From assembly GCA_020137815.1 (NCBI GenBank), contig CM035359.1, forward strand, positions 2,475,845 through 2,539,844: a stretch of DNA of 64,000 nt. Direction: 5' to 3'. Each line of letters starts with the position of its first letter. The first letter of the stretch is position 1. Source of the DNA: Hormiphora californensis (Eukaryota; Ctenophora; Tentaculata; Cydippida; Pleurobrachiidae). The position numbers and the translations under genes are program-made. Below are positions 10,301 to 33,599 of this stretch, in pieces. The notes below the pieces were generated by a model. It worked only from the letters and a program-made list of their open reading frames with translations. It ran no database searches and was not told where the DNA came from.

Positions 10301-12154
10301 AATGCTGTGTTTCCCTGCCCTACCGTTTCACATGTCAGTGACATTGTCACTGCCAACAGGATCAAGGCTTGGTCATAATGTAATGTGAGATGCATACGAT
10401 CTAGCTGTCAGTATACTTCTCACATAGCTTAGAGTTAGCTAACTCCCAATCACATGACACTTGCTAACCAGCTTTTGACATTCCAACTTAACTACTTATC
10501 TAACATCTCACACTCGACTAGCAAGATGAAAATGTGTATGTAACACGCGAAACGCGCGGCAGAGCATTTCATGTTTTGTTGAGTGGCGCGTGCACAGTGT
10601 CCATCAAACTGTGTCAATGAGGTGTTTGATGAAGGAGTAGCTCGTCACTGTGCGCGCGGCTCTAGTTGCTACACCGTTGCCCTCGCAACGAAAGTGTGAC
10701 CAAAAAATGTCCCTCTACCGATTAGTTAGTATACCAAAATGTCGTTTTCGAATTCTAACCCTGCTATGCCTTTTTACAAAGTAAAAAGGCATCCGGGTGA
10801 ATGCCTTCGGCATTCACCCGGGCAGGGGAAAAATCAAATTAATTAGAAAAGTTATCAGTCAAGTTATATGAAATCAATCAATTTCCAAGCTCACTAAAAT
10901 GTCTTACCGGGAACAGTTTAAAGGCCTCCGTCATGAAGTCAATAGATCTAGTCTCATATCTCTCATCGACACAAAATAGTTGGATACAAATTGCACTTGG
11001 TTCACCCAATTCCACCTTCCCCTCCTCATCGAGGACATCAGTTACAGCTACAACCGGTGAGTCATCTTCCTCAGTCGTGGGTGCTAGACCGGTCGAGGGA
11101 GAGTCATCGGTCGACTGAGGGGAGAGGAAGTGAGTGGATCATTTCAGGATCATATCCTGGAGCATGTCAAAATATCCCGGAGCTGATGATATCTGTTGTG
11201 CGCGGCTCAAGTTACCCCGGTAACGCGCCATAATAACGGAGTTCTTCATGTAATTCAGACATCGCGCGTTCCGCTAAATACAACAAGTCAAGGTACACTT
11301 TTGGCACACTGTTCAAATTTAACCAACAACATGAAACTACGAACCTTAGGTTTTTCAGAGCTTTCAGATTGTGCTGTTTCGGACACTCTGGAGGGTGGTA
11401 TGGAGATACTTCCATCAGCAGCAGATATCTCCCCTCCCTCTGGGGGAGCAGTGCCGCTTCGAGCAGATTCCGCGATGGAGGGTGGGGGAGCGGTGGAAAC
11501 TGCTCCGTCCCCTGTGTCCTCTTCCTCCACAGGCACGATAATATCAGGAACGGGCTCGTCTGGGTCAACATTACTGAGAGAAAGTGATACTTTTTAGATG
11601 TTTGTGTGGGTATAGCGTGCAGGTAACACCTGTCACCAATTGGTAATGAAATTACCCCTCTGTTATGGCTCACCTATATGCAATAAAAGGGGTGACTTCG
11701 TAACCAATGTCACCAACTTATTGTTGTAGTTAATTAATTATTTAATACTTTGATTACTAGTAAGCAGATGAGCCCCTTGACAACAAACCTGTCAGTTCCA
11801 ATGCTACTGTCAGCGTCATCCGTCTTTCGAACGGAATGCAGGAAATTGTAGGGTTTTAGTTCGAAGCATTTGTTGAGTAGACCCACGTCAACTTCAGTAC
11901 TAACGCACATGAATCCAACAGCTAAACCACCAACCTAGAAGAGATATATATGCCATCTAGGGGTTAAAAATTCTCAGAATTTAAGGTAATTGAAACTGAA
12001 ATTATCACCAACCTCAGCAACGAGAGCTTTATGATTTTCATCCTGAGCCTCTATCAGCTCAGCAACAAAATAGTCCCCGTATGACTGACGGAGAACCTCA
12101 TTTTGTTGAGTGAAAAGGGGTGCTAGATCATCGTTGTCTTCCGGGCGAGCTGAC
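7385..12154 (-). CDS. CFAP61: CFAP61, middle exons (12 exons, haplotype A)
   Basis: Cilia- and flagella-associated protein 61 belongs to the calmodulin/radial-spoke-associated complex of motile axonemes. Twelve minus-strand exons join in frame at GT-AG sites. In transcript order they are 12154-12013, 11934-11789, 11573-11345, 11114-10908, 10253-10183, 10040-9901, 9750-9617, 9448-9312, 9155-9060, 8175-8050, 7967-7869 and 7530-7385. Family landmarks include GDYFVAELIEAQDENHKALV, GLAVGFMCVST, AICIQLFCVDERYETRSIDF, TLEQEMYLFHRG, QIVGVAVIRAEM, SHYSLEDFIYFTQHL, PRRQIIYP and RLVVVGASDVSVRFLETLVA, then CPHIHFNNLVLISPEGLPL. Exon 11573-11345 is a low-complexity acidic/Ser/Pro linker, as in other members. 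No frame error occurs in these exons. The N-terminal exons are at 46205-47232. The C-terminal portion, expected below 7385, is not in the window. The identification is from remembered family motifs, with high confidence. Confidence 0.93.
8323..9082. repeat. 48-bp minisatellite carrying a 5' splice site in every unit (CFAP61 intron)
   Basis: About 16 tandem units of 46-50 bp. On the transcribed (minus) strand each unit reads CACCATCTTGTACAAATAAA followed by GTAAGTAGAAATATGGGA and a G/C-rich stretch of variable length. The first unit overlaps the 3' end of CFAP61 exon 9155-9060, so the repeated segment contains the last ~20 nt of that exon plus its consensus donor. The array fills most of the intron before exon 8175-8050. 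A degraded version of the array is at about 29205-29990. Confidence 0.95.
10276..10838. mobile_element. Haplotype-specific insertion with compound hairpins in a CFAP61 intron
   Basis: Present in this copy and absent at the matching point of the second copy (about 31235), where the flanks AGATGATAA and TTATCAGTCAAG lie close together. It begins near TGCATTATG...CATAATGC and TTTCCCTGCCC and ends with GGGCAGGGGAAA, giving short inverted ends. Two consecutive hairpins sit at the right end: GCCTTTTTACAAAGTAAAAAGGC-like (about 10769-10791) and CCGGGTGAATGCC/GGCATTCACCCGG (10794-10823). No ORF of note. Confidence 0.6.
11639..11708. mobile_element. Small MITE of the TTGGTAA...TTACC family
   Basis: About 70 bp in a CFAP61 intron. 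It begins TTGGTAATGAAATTACCCC and ends GGGGTGACTTCGTAACCAA. TGTCACCAA flanks both sides (an 8-9 bp target duplication). Related copies occur at 48087-48184 and, as fragments, near 24664-24715, 26694-26720 and 39910-39935. Confidence 0.65.
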
Positions 12155-13042
12155 CTGAAGGAAATGTATAATGTTATGTTCTATAAACCCTCCATTTGGT
12201 AGGGTAGTGACTGGCTATTTGAAATGGCGGCTAATTTGAAACACCCCCAGTAGGTGCACCAGATTTAGATTTTAGACAGTGGGCTATACAGAAATCATGC
12301 CAAGCCCACTGATGTCTAATAAGAATAACTGCATTATGTTCCATAATGCTATGTTTCCCCGTCGGCACGTTATCAGTTTTTGAAAGTGATCAGACTGCGG
12401 CCCGATTTTAAGGATTTCAGCAAAGCGAGATTGGAGAGGATACCACTATTGTTTCAGCGGCTCACACAGCTCGTCTTCTCGACGCTCACAGGAAAAGTGT
12501 GTCATGATTTACACCCCAATATACATGTAAACAACATAGTAAATTAAGAATTGAGGCATGCGTGCCTCAACTTACTTTACTCATTCCTGGGGACAAATCG
12601 GGGATACGTAATACACTGCCTTGTTATGTTCTAACCCTCCCTTTACATTTGTAAAGGTAGTGTGCGGGGCGCCCGAAACACAGTCTAGCCAGGCAAACGC
12701 TGCCTTAGTTACTGAGAAGAATTTAGCTTTACGATCCTAAAGTATGATTTCATATTGCGTCTTTTACCGACGACAGACAGAAGACGATCTGGTGGTGATT
12801 CCAAAAGGATGATCTGGCACTATGCTGTCTCGCCCGTTTGGCGAGACTTGGCTGTGTGACTGTTTACAGTCCCAGATGAGCAGCCCAAACCAAACCAAAC
12901 CAAAATACAGGATTGATGGATTGTCTATTACTATTGTCTATTGCTATAGAAAGCCCGTACCGGCCGCTACCGTGTAGCTGCCGTGTAGCACACGCTAGAA
13001 TACTTCATTGAATTGATTTCAATATTGTAGATATTTTCCAAT
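12155..13042. other. Between the CFAP61 exons and the transporter start; no gene recognised
   Basis: Lies within a CFAP61 intron, upstream of the first plus-strand transporter exon. It contains a second GCATTATG/CATAATGC word pair with GTTTCCCC (about 12330-12362), related to the insertion at 10276. The missing CFAP61 exon between 46205 and 12154 was searched for here on the minus strand and not found. Confidence 0.5.
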
Positions 13043-24560
<11,518 letters not shown>

Positions 24561-24780
24561 AAGAGGAAGAAAACAATAATATTTAGGATGATTTTTGTCT
24601 ATTTAATCTTGTGGTTCGAACTTTTTAAAAAGCTTTCACAAATTCAAATAGCCAGTCGCTACCCTAACGAAGTAACGCCTCCTTTGCCAGCGCGCGAAGG
24701 GGTTATTTCGTAACCAACCTTTGTGTGACACAGGGTCGAGCAAGGCAAGGTATCCGGCAGGTGCACAGTTGCTCGACAGT

Positions 24781-24955
24781 CTATTTCTGGCTGCTATTTC
24801 TGGCTGCTATTTCTGGCTGCTATTTCTGGCTGCTAGACCTATTTCTGGCTGCAAGCACCCAGAAATAGGTCTAGCAGCCAGAAATAGATTTTAGCAGCCA
24901 GAAATAGGGTCTAGCAGCCAGAAATAGATTTTAGCAGCCAGAAATAGGGTTTCTC
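24781..24955. repeat. CTATTTCTGGCTG repeats in opposing orientation
   Basis: Five to six copies of CTATTTCTGGCTG read left to right and are followed by five copies of the reverse complement CAGCCAGAAATAG, so the whole tract can fold on itself. It lies just past the transporter stop codon and has no counterpart in the second copy near 37300-37370. Confidence 0.85.
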
Positions 24956-25364
24956 TCACATGATCTCTATATCTCTGTATGGGATACGATAGACGAATCG
25001 GTGAAGTAATTCGGTATCTGCAACTAATTGGATATGGGATACGGGAGACGAATCGGTGAAATGATTCGGTATCTGCAACTAATTGGGTATGGGCAAGGAT
25101 GCCAGATAGGAAATGGTGAATTATCAGTTAGCTAGGTCCTAGGACGGATGCAACCGGGAATGGAGCTCAGACAAAAACAGTTTAAAAAGCTGAAGGCTGT
25201 ACCTGATATGAAGTTGGGGGACATGGGAGTGCCTTTGGCATCGGAATAGTTTCTCCTCTTTCGGGCCATCTTTCATCCGCTCAAAGTTTTCAGAAAGGGA
25301 CGTTCCTGTAAAACATTTGGGAAGCTGAGTTTCATGAAACATGTCGATTTTCGATTGATATTGT

Positions 25365-25425
25365 TATGTATATCAATTGATATTGTTATGTATATCAATT
25401 GATATTGTAATTTGTATATCAAAAA
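25365..25425. repeat. TATCAATTGATATTGTTATG short tandem repeat
   Basis: Three copies of an 18-22 bp unit built on TATCAATTGATATTGT. Flanking sequence 24961-25135 also has a duplicated segment (GGATACG...GACGAATCGGTGAA, twice). No gene seen between the transporter stop and 25898. Confidence 0.7.
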
Positions 25426-25897
25426 CAATGTATATGTTAGACTCTAGTTTGTCCATGATCTCTATATGTTCAATGCATGTATTATTTTTGGACATTCTGA
25501 CACCTCATGGTAACGGGTAACAGAAAGCAGTCGGTAGATAGCAAAGGGGTACCAATAACAGTTCATACATCCTATTTGAGTCCTTCATCCTATTTATTTG
25601 GGTCCTATTTGAGTCCTACAATATACATATTAATATTTCCGATATAAGAATAAATAATGTATCTCATAGGTAATGTATCACACGTTTTCCACATTTCGTC
25701 TCAACAATCCTTCTCGCGGTTAAAATGAAGGGTGTGTGTGTGTGTGTGTGCGTGAAGGGTAATGAGAGAATGAGCATTGCGAAACTTCACACACACATGT
25801 GCAGCACCTTCTTGTTTGTTTATCTAACCTGTCTAGCTAATTGAATAAATCTATCTCACTCAGTCATTACTAACAAGCCGTTATTGTCTGTCGTATC

Positions 25898-26432
25898 ATG
25901 AGACGAATAGTCCTTGGCCTTCTCCTTGTTTTTTGTTTCTTTGTTATTTTGAGTTACCACAGGAACCAGAAACTCCAAACTCCTAAGCCTGCCATACAAG
26001 TGAGGAATGTAGCATCTACTGCTTTTCCGGTATTTTCAGATTACAAATGGACTGCTCCTTCATCAAATATTCCAATGCCACCAAGTTTGGACCATACTGG
26101 GAGGAAGAGCTCAGTAACACCACCTATGACTTCAAACTCAGCACCTCATAGTACCTCCAGAATCACATCATCAGTCTTATTATCAGGACAAAAAGAGAAA
26201 TCTGTCACCTCTCTACCAACATCCCTGGTAACAGTCCAGCAACAACCCTCCACACCCCCAACTACTTCCGAGTGGGATTTACTCCAAAATCCGGCCTATT
26301 TTTCTGCTGTTAGCGAGGAGTTAAGGAAGAGGAATGAGGGTTTGAAGCGGAGGTGCGAGGAGTTGAGGGGTAGAGGTGTGCAACTGAAAGAGGCACCTGT
26401 TCAGTTTCGGAATTTTAAAAAGTTACAGCTAG
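25898..26432 (+). CDS. Carbohydrate sulfotransferase, exon 1 (type II membrane anchor and stem)
   Basis: Begins MRRIVLGLLLVFCFFVILSY, a short basic N-terminus and a single signal-anchor helix typical of Golgi type II sulfotransferases. A Ser/Thr/Pro-rich stem of about 110 residues and a charged, coiled-coil-prone stretch (SEELRKRNEGLKRRCEELRG) follow. The exon ends in phase 1 at CTAG/GTTAG. The next exon, at 44946, begins in the matching phase and gives LQLGWCPVFKAGSTNWKDY across the junction. In the scaffold the intron appears 18.5 kb long because it includes the duplicated haplotype; the minus-strand GPCR gene lies inside it. A degraded second copy of this exon is at about 38270-38845. Confidence 0.82.
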
Positions 26433-26810
26433 GTTAGTAGCGAACAAAACTATCTGGTTGTAAAAAACCATCGTACATACCATGCAGAAACCATTGGTGT
26501 AAATCGCCCTGGGAGGGGGGGGGGCGACATGTTAATTTTGATAAGGGTCAGCACACATAGCTGTAGGTGTAGGCGCCAAAATCAAAAGTTTGATTTGGCG
26601 TTGGTTTGTGCTGACCCTAACTTTGTTTAAAAAACAGGTGATATATTTGCATAATAAACAAAAGTTAACAGACAACAAATCCAAATCCCCTTTAGCATTG
26701 GTAATGAAATTACCACAACGCGAAAGCTCATTTGTACAGCCCAGAGAGAATAATAAAAACTCTGACAATTGTCCAAACTACATTCATTTAGATGTAGGCG
26801 TTATTATATA

Positions 26811-26893
26811 CAATCGGACCCCGATTTAGTGGCACCCCGATTTAGTGGCAGGATTTTTTCCCCCGAGGATGCCACTAAATCGGGGTCCGACTG
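26811..26893. mobile_element. Short pogo/Tigger-like MITE
   Basis: 83 bp with termini CAATCGGACCCCGATTTAGT and ACTAAATCGGGGTCCGACTG, flanked by TA. It is an internally deleted relative of the element at 19786. The same insertion is present in the second copy at about 39230-39303. Confidence 0.75.
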
Positions 26894-26895
26894 TA

Positions 26896-27480
26896 TATAT
26901 GGGGGGGGGGGGCCAAGGCCAAAAAAAGCCAGATCAATCCCGGATTTTAGGGCGGGTTTGGCTTTTTTTGGCTTTTTTTGGCCCTACTTTTTTGGTCATT
27001 TTGGCATGTAATTCTGACATTATATGGTCTGTATGACACTAAAAACACTTTAAAATGGCTTCTTTGATCTAGTTTTATCATTTTATATCGATAGGGAAAT
27101 AATTTTTTTACCGAAAAAAGTTTGATTTAAAAAAAGCCAGATCAAAAAAAGCCAGATCAAAAAAAGCCAAAAAAAGCCAGATCAAAAAAAGCCAAAAAAA
27201 GCCAGATCAAAACTGCCAAATCAAAAAAAGCCAGATCAAAAAAAGCCAAAAAAGGCCAAAAAAAGCCAGATCCAAAAAAAGCCAGATCAAAAAAAGCCAA
27301 AAAAAGCCAAAAAAGGCCAAAAAAAGCCAGATCCAAAAAAAGCCAGATCAAAAAAAGCCAAAAAAAGCCAAAAAAGGCCAAAAAAAGCCAGATCAAAAAA
27401 AGCCAGATCAAAAAAAGCCAGATCAGACCCGGATTTCAGGGCGGGTTTGGCTTTTTTTGGCCTTGGCCCCCCCCCCTATA
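26896..27480. repeat. AAAAAAGCCAGATC tandem array between GGGGCCAAGGCC / GGCCTTGGCCCC ends
   Basis: Ends are inverted: TATATATGGGGGG then GGCCAAGGCCAAAAAAAGCC at the left; GGCTTTTTTTGGCCTTGGCC, a C run and TATATATA at the right. The interior (about 27128-27425) is an irregular array of AAAAAAGCCAGATC and AAAAAAGGCC units. The same element is at about 39311-39890 with a few indels. Phe/Leu-rich minus-strand ORFs here are repeat artefacts. Confidence 0.85.
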
Positions 27481-27636
27481 TATATAATATAAAGCCCATT
27501 GTGTAATCTACAAACCCCCACCAGTTCTCATTGCCCCCCCATTCACTGTTCGTCTCTCAGTCTAAAGAATACGAGCGGAGTGGTAGAGCGCTGGTGATAA
27601 AATCAAGGGAAATCCCGCTGAATAACATGTAGAATC

Positions 27637-27736
27637 NNNNNNNNNNNNNNNNNNNNNNNNNNNNNNNNNNNNNNNNNNNNNNNNNNNNNNNNNNNNNNNN
27701 NNNNNNNNNNNNNNNNNNNNNNNNNNNNNNNNNNNN
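27637..27736. other. Scaffold gap (100 N)
   Basis: Exactly 100 unknown bases, the conventional size for a gap of unknown length. Sequence to the right (from 27737) restarts inside a copy of about position 6862, so the gap joins two contigs that overlap in content rather than abut. Confidence 0.98.
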
Positions 27737-28248
27737 AAAAAAGAATTTTGGGAATTTTTTCGTTTTTTTCAACAAAAACTTTGTAATCCTTCTTGTCTGA
27801 AGAATGGATTATCAATGAAAAATTACATTTTAGTGACATTTACACGCTAATGAAATATTCGTACTCTTTAAATTTTGATCGATTTGGAGCCAAAAAAACT
27901 GTATGTGGACTTTGGTATCGGGGAGGGCTGCAGGGGTATACAAAACGTTAGATAAGTTATTAACTACAAAATAAATCAGTTAAAGTAGTATTATCAACCG
28001 ATAACACCAATATTTTAGCATTTGTTAATTTGTTAATTTAGATTAATTTACCGTATCCATTAACAAATCGGAAAAAAGAGGTGGATTTATTTAACAAATT
28101 AACATGTCCCCCCCCCATGTGATTATACAATTTTCTTCCATGAAAGGGGAATGGTTGGATGAAGGTGATGATTAGGGTCTCAAATAAGGATCTGAAAAAT
28201 AGGAATACGTTCCCAATTGCTAGCCCAATTATCCTACCTTCATTTTAC

Positions 28249-31200
28249 CCTTGACAATATTACAACTTGTAGCGAGACTGATCCTAGCCATGTTATCGGG
28301 GGTACATTCCAGTGACTGGGGCAGGGCAGAGGGTGCGGAAAGGGGCAGGCCCTCCGGGGAGATTAGGACCAGATTGTTGAAGTGGATGTGCGGACTGAAA
28401 TATATAATGGCGAGTGTTAAACTCCATATATGGGCATTACATGACGTCATAACATAAGGTGAAACATATTAGGATAACGTTGGATTTAGATAAGGGTTAC
28501 TGGCTGAGAAAGGCGACAATAGAAATATAGCTGTACACGTGTAACATTGTGAGCTAGAGTAGAGATGTCATATGAATGAGTATAATGAGTCGGAGAGTGC
28601 GTCACGTGTGTAAATACATGTGTAATGTATTCTACACAGCAATCAGGAGAGAAGCCTGTCAAGTTGACAAAATATAAAGAAGAAATTCTTCAGCTCGTGA
28701 CGTCATATCATCATGACGTCACTTATAGTACTTACCAAGCGACCAGTGTTTCCAGGAACCGAACAGAGACATCCGATGCTCCTACAACCACTAATCTACT
28801 GTTGACAATCATCTTAGGCTCTAGGGTCAACTTCCTGGGCAAAATTGTTTAAAATTTATGGAAAAAAAAAATTTTAAAAAATCATGTTTAAATTTAATTA
28901 ATTGGGGAATAAGAACCAATTGTTAATTTGGAACAGGGAAACAGGGGGGTTCGTGTTTGGGGAAGGGACATTATAAACGGGAAAAATGTTTTTTGTATTA
29001 CCCGGGTGCGGCCCCCCTTCATAAGCCTTTTGGGAAAGATTTCTGGCGCGGGGGCCTGGGTGAAATAGTTTCAGGGTTTAAATTTAAAGTAATCATAGGA
29101 AAAACCATCAGGGGAAAAAATTTTTCAATTAATGTATCATTAAAATTTGATCTGTTGGGGTGAAGGCAAATAGCACGGACATGGTAACCAAGATCCCTTC
29201 CCAGTTTTTATTTATTTTTAAATTTGTACGGGATGGGCGGGGCCCCCGCCCCAATTTCTACTTACTTTTTTTGGTAAAAGAGGTTTGGCGGGCCCCTCGC
29301 CCCATTTTTCTACTTCCTTATTTTTTTTCCCAAGTTTGGGGGCGGGGCCCCCCCCCTCCCATTTTTCCCTACTTTACTTTTTTGTAAAAGATGGTGCGGG
29401 GCCCCCCCGTCCCATATTTCTACTTACTTTATTTGTAAAGATGGGCGGGGCCCCCCCTCCCATTTTTTCATTTATTTTTATTTGAAACAAGATGGTGCGG
29501 GGCCCCCCCCTCCCTATTTCTATTTATTTATTTGAAACAAGAGGGTGCGGGGCCCCCCGCCCCAAATTTTTCTACTTACTTTTTTTGACAAGATGGTGTG
29601 GGGCCCCCTCCCATATTTTTTCCCTTCCCTTTATTTGTACAAAAATGGGCACCCCCCCCTCCCATTTTTCTACTTACTTTTTTTTGTACAAGATGGTCAG
29701 GGCCCCGTCCCAAAATTTTCAAATTTTTTTTAATTTTTACAAGATGGTGCAGGGCCCCCCCCCCTATTTTTTTATTTAACTTTTTTTGTAAAAGGGATGG
29801 GCACCCCCCTCCCATATTTCTAATTACTTTTTTTGGTACAAGTGGGGGCGGGCCCCCCCCTCCCATATTCTACTTCCCTTTATTTGTACAAGGGTCCGGC
29901 CCCCCCCTCCCATATTTTCCCTTTACTTTTATTTGTACAAGATGGTGCAGGCCCCCCCCATATTTCTACTTTTTTTATTTGTACAAGATGGTTTGGGGAG
30001 CCTCCACTGTAGAATGCCCCTAAACTGTTTCGGGGCCGGGGACCGTGTTTTAAGACAGCCCATATTTACACAACTAAAGACCACTCCAAATAAGAGAGTT
30101 TGTTACTTAATTTGGGTTTTTGAGAAAAAGAAAAGAATTTTTACTTTTTAACTAAGTGAGAGAAAAAAGAGATTTTACATTAACTAATTTTGAGAGAAAG
30201 AGAGATTTTTATGTTTTTAACAAGAGCCCAAAAACCCTCGGGGGAAAAAACTTGGTAAGGTAGAGAAAGGGGCCCGAAAAGACCCAATGGAAGAGGTGCC
30301 CATGTTCAGGGGGAAAGGTTTTGGGTGAAGTAGAAAAAAAGCCCTCTAGAGAGTAATGGGGGGCGTAGGTATTCTGTATTCTAAAAAACAAAAGGATTAA
30401 TAATTATTTTTTTTTTGTTTGTTTGTCTTACAGGGGCCCGGTTTTTATTTTTCCCCCCCCCCCCCTCTTTAAATTTTTTTTTTGGTTACTTTCTAAAACC
30501 TGTAAAAAGGGACAGGGAAAAAGAGAGGGTCGAGAAAGAAAAAAACATAAAACCCCCATTTTCACCCCGAGGGACAGCCACGCCAACTATCTATTTCCAC
30601 TTCCCAATGATCGGGAGTAGAGGGGGCTTCCCTTTCTCATCCCGATCCGTTTTTAAGTTTGCTGATGCCCCTTTAAAAAACCCGTAGTTTTGGGCCTTAT
30701 CAGGGGGAGTTTGATTTTAGCATTTTTTTTAATAAATCATGGGGTAAGTGACCGGTGTGATGCGGTTTCACTTCCGACCCCCTGTTACGATGAATATTTT
30801 TGAAGAGGGGAATTCCAGGAAGTGTCGGGTTTTGAAAAAACCCTCGGAAACTTGGGGAGAGGTGGGTAATCCCCTGTGCCCCTTTCAACAGTACCAACCC
30901 TTTGACTCGGACATTTTTAAAAAGGGGGGAACCCCCTTTTAAAAAGATACCTCTTGCCGAGAGAAATGTTGTTGCGGTTTTGCACCTGAGAGGGGGGGGG
31001 GGGGGTAAAGAACAAAAGAAAGGGGGTATCGAAAAACCGAAGAATTTTTATCTATGTTTGCCCCTTTTTCCCAAAATTGCGTGATTGCCGAAAAAGACAA
31101 AAAATAAATCGCAGTTTTTTTTGGCTTGCTCCCTTTGAGAAGGTTTTGAAGAAGAGGGAACTCGGGAAACGTGGGGGGAATGGGGGAAAACACAGAAAGC

Positions 31201-32655
31201 CCTTTGTCCTGAAAATTAGCAGATGATAAAAATAAAATTTAAATTAAAAAAAATTATCAGTCAAGTTTTTTAAAAATCAAAAAAATTTTCCCAAGCTCAC
31301 TAAAATGTTTTAAACCGGGAAAAACATTTTTTAAAGGCCCCCTTCATAAATTTAAATTTAGATCTAGCCCTCATATCTCTCATCGACACAAAAATTTTGG
31401 ATACAAATTGCATTTGGGTTTTCCCCCCAAATTCCCCCTTTCCCTTTCCTCATCGGGGAAATCAGTTAAAAGCTCAACCCGGGTGAGTCATTTCCTCATT
31501 CGGGGGTGCTAGACCGGGGGGGGGAAAAGCCCATGGGTCCCGATGAGGGGAGGGGAAAAGTGAGTGGATCTTTTCAGGAAAATCCTGGAGCATGTAAAAA
31601 TACCCCCAAATTTGAGGGAATCTGTTTTGCGCCCCTCAATTTACCCCGGAACGCGCCTTAATAAGGGATTCTTCATGTAATTAGCCCATCGCGCTTTTCC
31701 GCTAAATAAAAACAAGTCAAGGAAACACTTTTAAAAATTTTTTAAAATTTAAACCCAAACCCAACTTTGAAATTTCAAAACTTATTTTTTTTCGGCTTTC
31801 AGATTGTGCTTTTTTTTCGGAAAATCGGGAGGGGGGAGGGAAAGATATTTCCCATCAGCACAGATATCTCCCCTCCCTCGGGGGGGAGCAGTCCCGCTTC
31901 GAGCGGGATTCCGCGATGGAGGGGGGGGGGGGCGGGGGAAAAACTGTTTCCCGGCCCCTGGGTCCTTTCCTCCCCAGGCACGATAATATCGGGAAAGGGG
32001 GTCGTCGGGGGCAACATTTACTGAGAAAAAGGGGTGATTTTTTTAGTTTGGTTTGTGTGGGGTTATAGCGTGCAGGTAACACCCTGTCCCCAAAATTGGT
32101 AATAAAATTTCCCCCCCTTGTTTTTTGGCTCACCTATATCCCAATTAAAGGGTGACTTCGAAAACCAATGTCACCAATTTATTTTTTGTATTTAAATTTA
32201 ATTATTTAATTTTTTTGATTACTAGTAAGCAGAGGAGCCCCTTGACAACAAAGGGGGCATTTCCCCCAATTTACTGTAAAGCGTCATCCGTTTTTCGAAC
32301 GGAATGCGGGAAATTTTGGGGTTTTTATTGAACATTTTTTTTTTGAGTGGGACCCCCGTCAACTTCAGTACAAACGCACTGAATCCAACACTAAACCCCC
32401 AAACCATAAAAAGAGATATATATCCCACCCTGGGGGTTTTAAAAATTTCTCAAAATTTTAAAGGTAATTGAAACTAAAATTATCCCCCAAACCCCAAAAT
32501 CAGCAACGAGAGTTTTTAGGATTTTAAATCCTGACCTCTATAACTCAGCAACAAAATAGCCCCCGGGAAGACTGACGGAGAACCTCATTTTTTTTGGGGT
32601 TGAAGGGGGGTTTGGCTAGATAAATCGTTGTCTTCCGGGCGACGGGACCTGAAGA
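28249..32655 (-). pseudogene. CFAP61 middle exons, degraded second copy
   Basis: Exons matching 7385-7530 and 7869-7967 are intact at 28249-28394 and about 28736-28834. The remaining ten exons are recognisable by order and local words but carry many indels, for example the exon ending near 32650 that matches 12013-12154. The splice-site minisatellite is also present (about 29205-29990). This is almost certainly a sequence-quality or haplotig effect, not a decayed paralogue. Confidence 0.8.
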
Positions 32656-33442
32656 AAAATGTGGTATCCCTTTTTTTATTTTCTTAAACCTCCATTGGGT
32701 AGCGTATTGACGGGCTTTTTTTTTTTTTATATTTAAAAATGGAAAGCATTTTGAACACGGGGCCTTTGGTGCACCATTTTTGGGTTTTTTTAGAAGTGGG
32801 TTTTAAAAACCATGCCAACCATGTTTTCCTAAAAAGATAACTGCATTATTTTCCATAATGCAAATGTTTTCCCCGTCGGAAAGTTACCCAGTTTTTGAAT
32901 TGATCAGACCCCGCCCTTTTTTAAAAAGGTTTTCACAAAGCGAGATTGGAGGGGATCCCAAAAACCCTGTAGTTTCACCCGGGCTCACCAGTTTGTCTGC
33001 TGGGACGCTCGCAAAAAAAGTGTTCATGAATTACCCCCCGAAAAACCCGGGTTAGTTAAAAAGAAAATTTAAAGAATTGAGGCATTTTCCCTCAAACTCT
33101 TCCTGGGCCCGAAAAAATCGGGAAAAGTAATACCTCCCTTTTAGTTACTGAGAAAAATTTTAGTTTTCGATCCTACAGTATGTTTTCCTTTTCCCGTTTT
33201 TTAAAACCGACGAAGAAAGACGACGACTGGTGGGGGGACCCCAAAAGGGAATGATCGGGTCATATGCGCCCTCCCCCGTTTTGGCGATACTTGGCTTGTG
33301 ATTTTTAAAGCCCCCAATAAACCCCCCCAAAAACCAAATGGGGGATTGTTGGGATTTCTTTATATGAATAAAAACCCTTTTGTAGGGGGCCCCCCGCGCC
33401 CGTATATTTGCGTGTTGCACCCCGCTAGGTATTCATTGATTT

Positions 33443-33557
33443 GATTCGGGGAACCGACCGAATGGAAATACGGGTCCCTGATTAGCTGATAACCAGTCAC
33501 GTGCCCTAAATAAACGAGTTTTTTTGGTTTTTTATTTTGGTCCGGTCGGTTCCTGAA
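33443..33557. mobile_element. MITE with GGAACCGACC / GGTCGGTTCC termini (haplotype B only)
   Basis: Same family as 44822-44930: internal words CCCTGATTAGCTGATAACCA and GTCACGTG are shared. At the matching position in the first copy (about 13010-13020) the flanks TTCATTGAATTG and GATTTCAATA are adjacent, so this insertion is absent there. Confidence 0.7.
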
Positions 33558-33599
33558 CCCTGATTTGATTTCAATAGTTTCCTACTATAGACCCTACAG

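Noticed and set aside
24801-24955. CRISPR-like array of CTATTTCTGGCTG repeats
   Set aside because: There are no spacers of constant length, the repeats flip orientation midway, and the genome is eukaryotic.
27595-27636. tRNA-like A-box words (GGTAGAGCGCTGG) beside the N gap
   Set aside because: There is no cloverleaf, no convincing B-box and no acceptor stem; the gap cuts the region. Too weak to call a tRNA or SINE.
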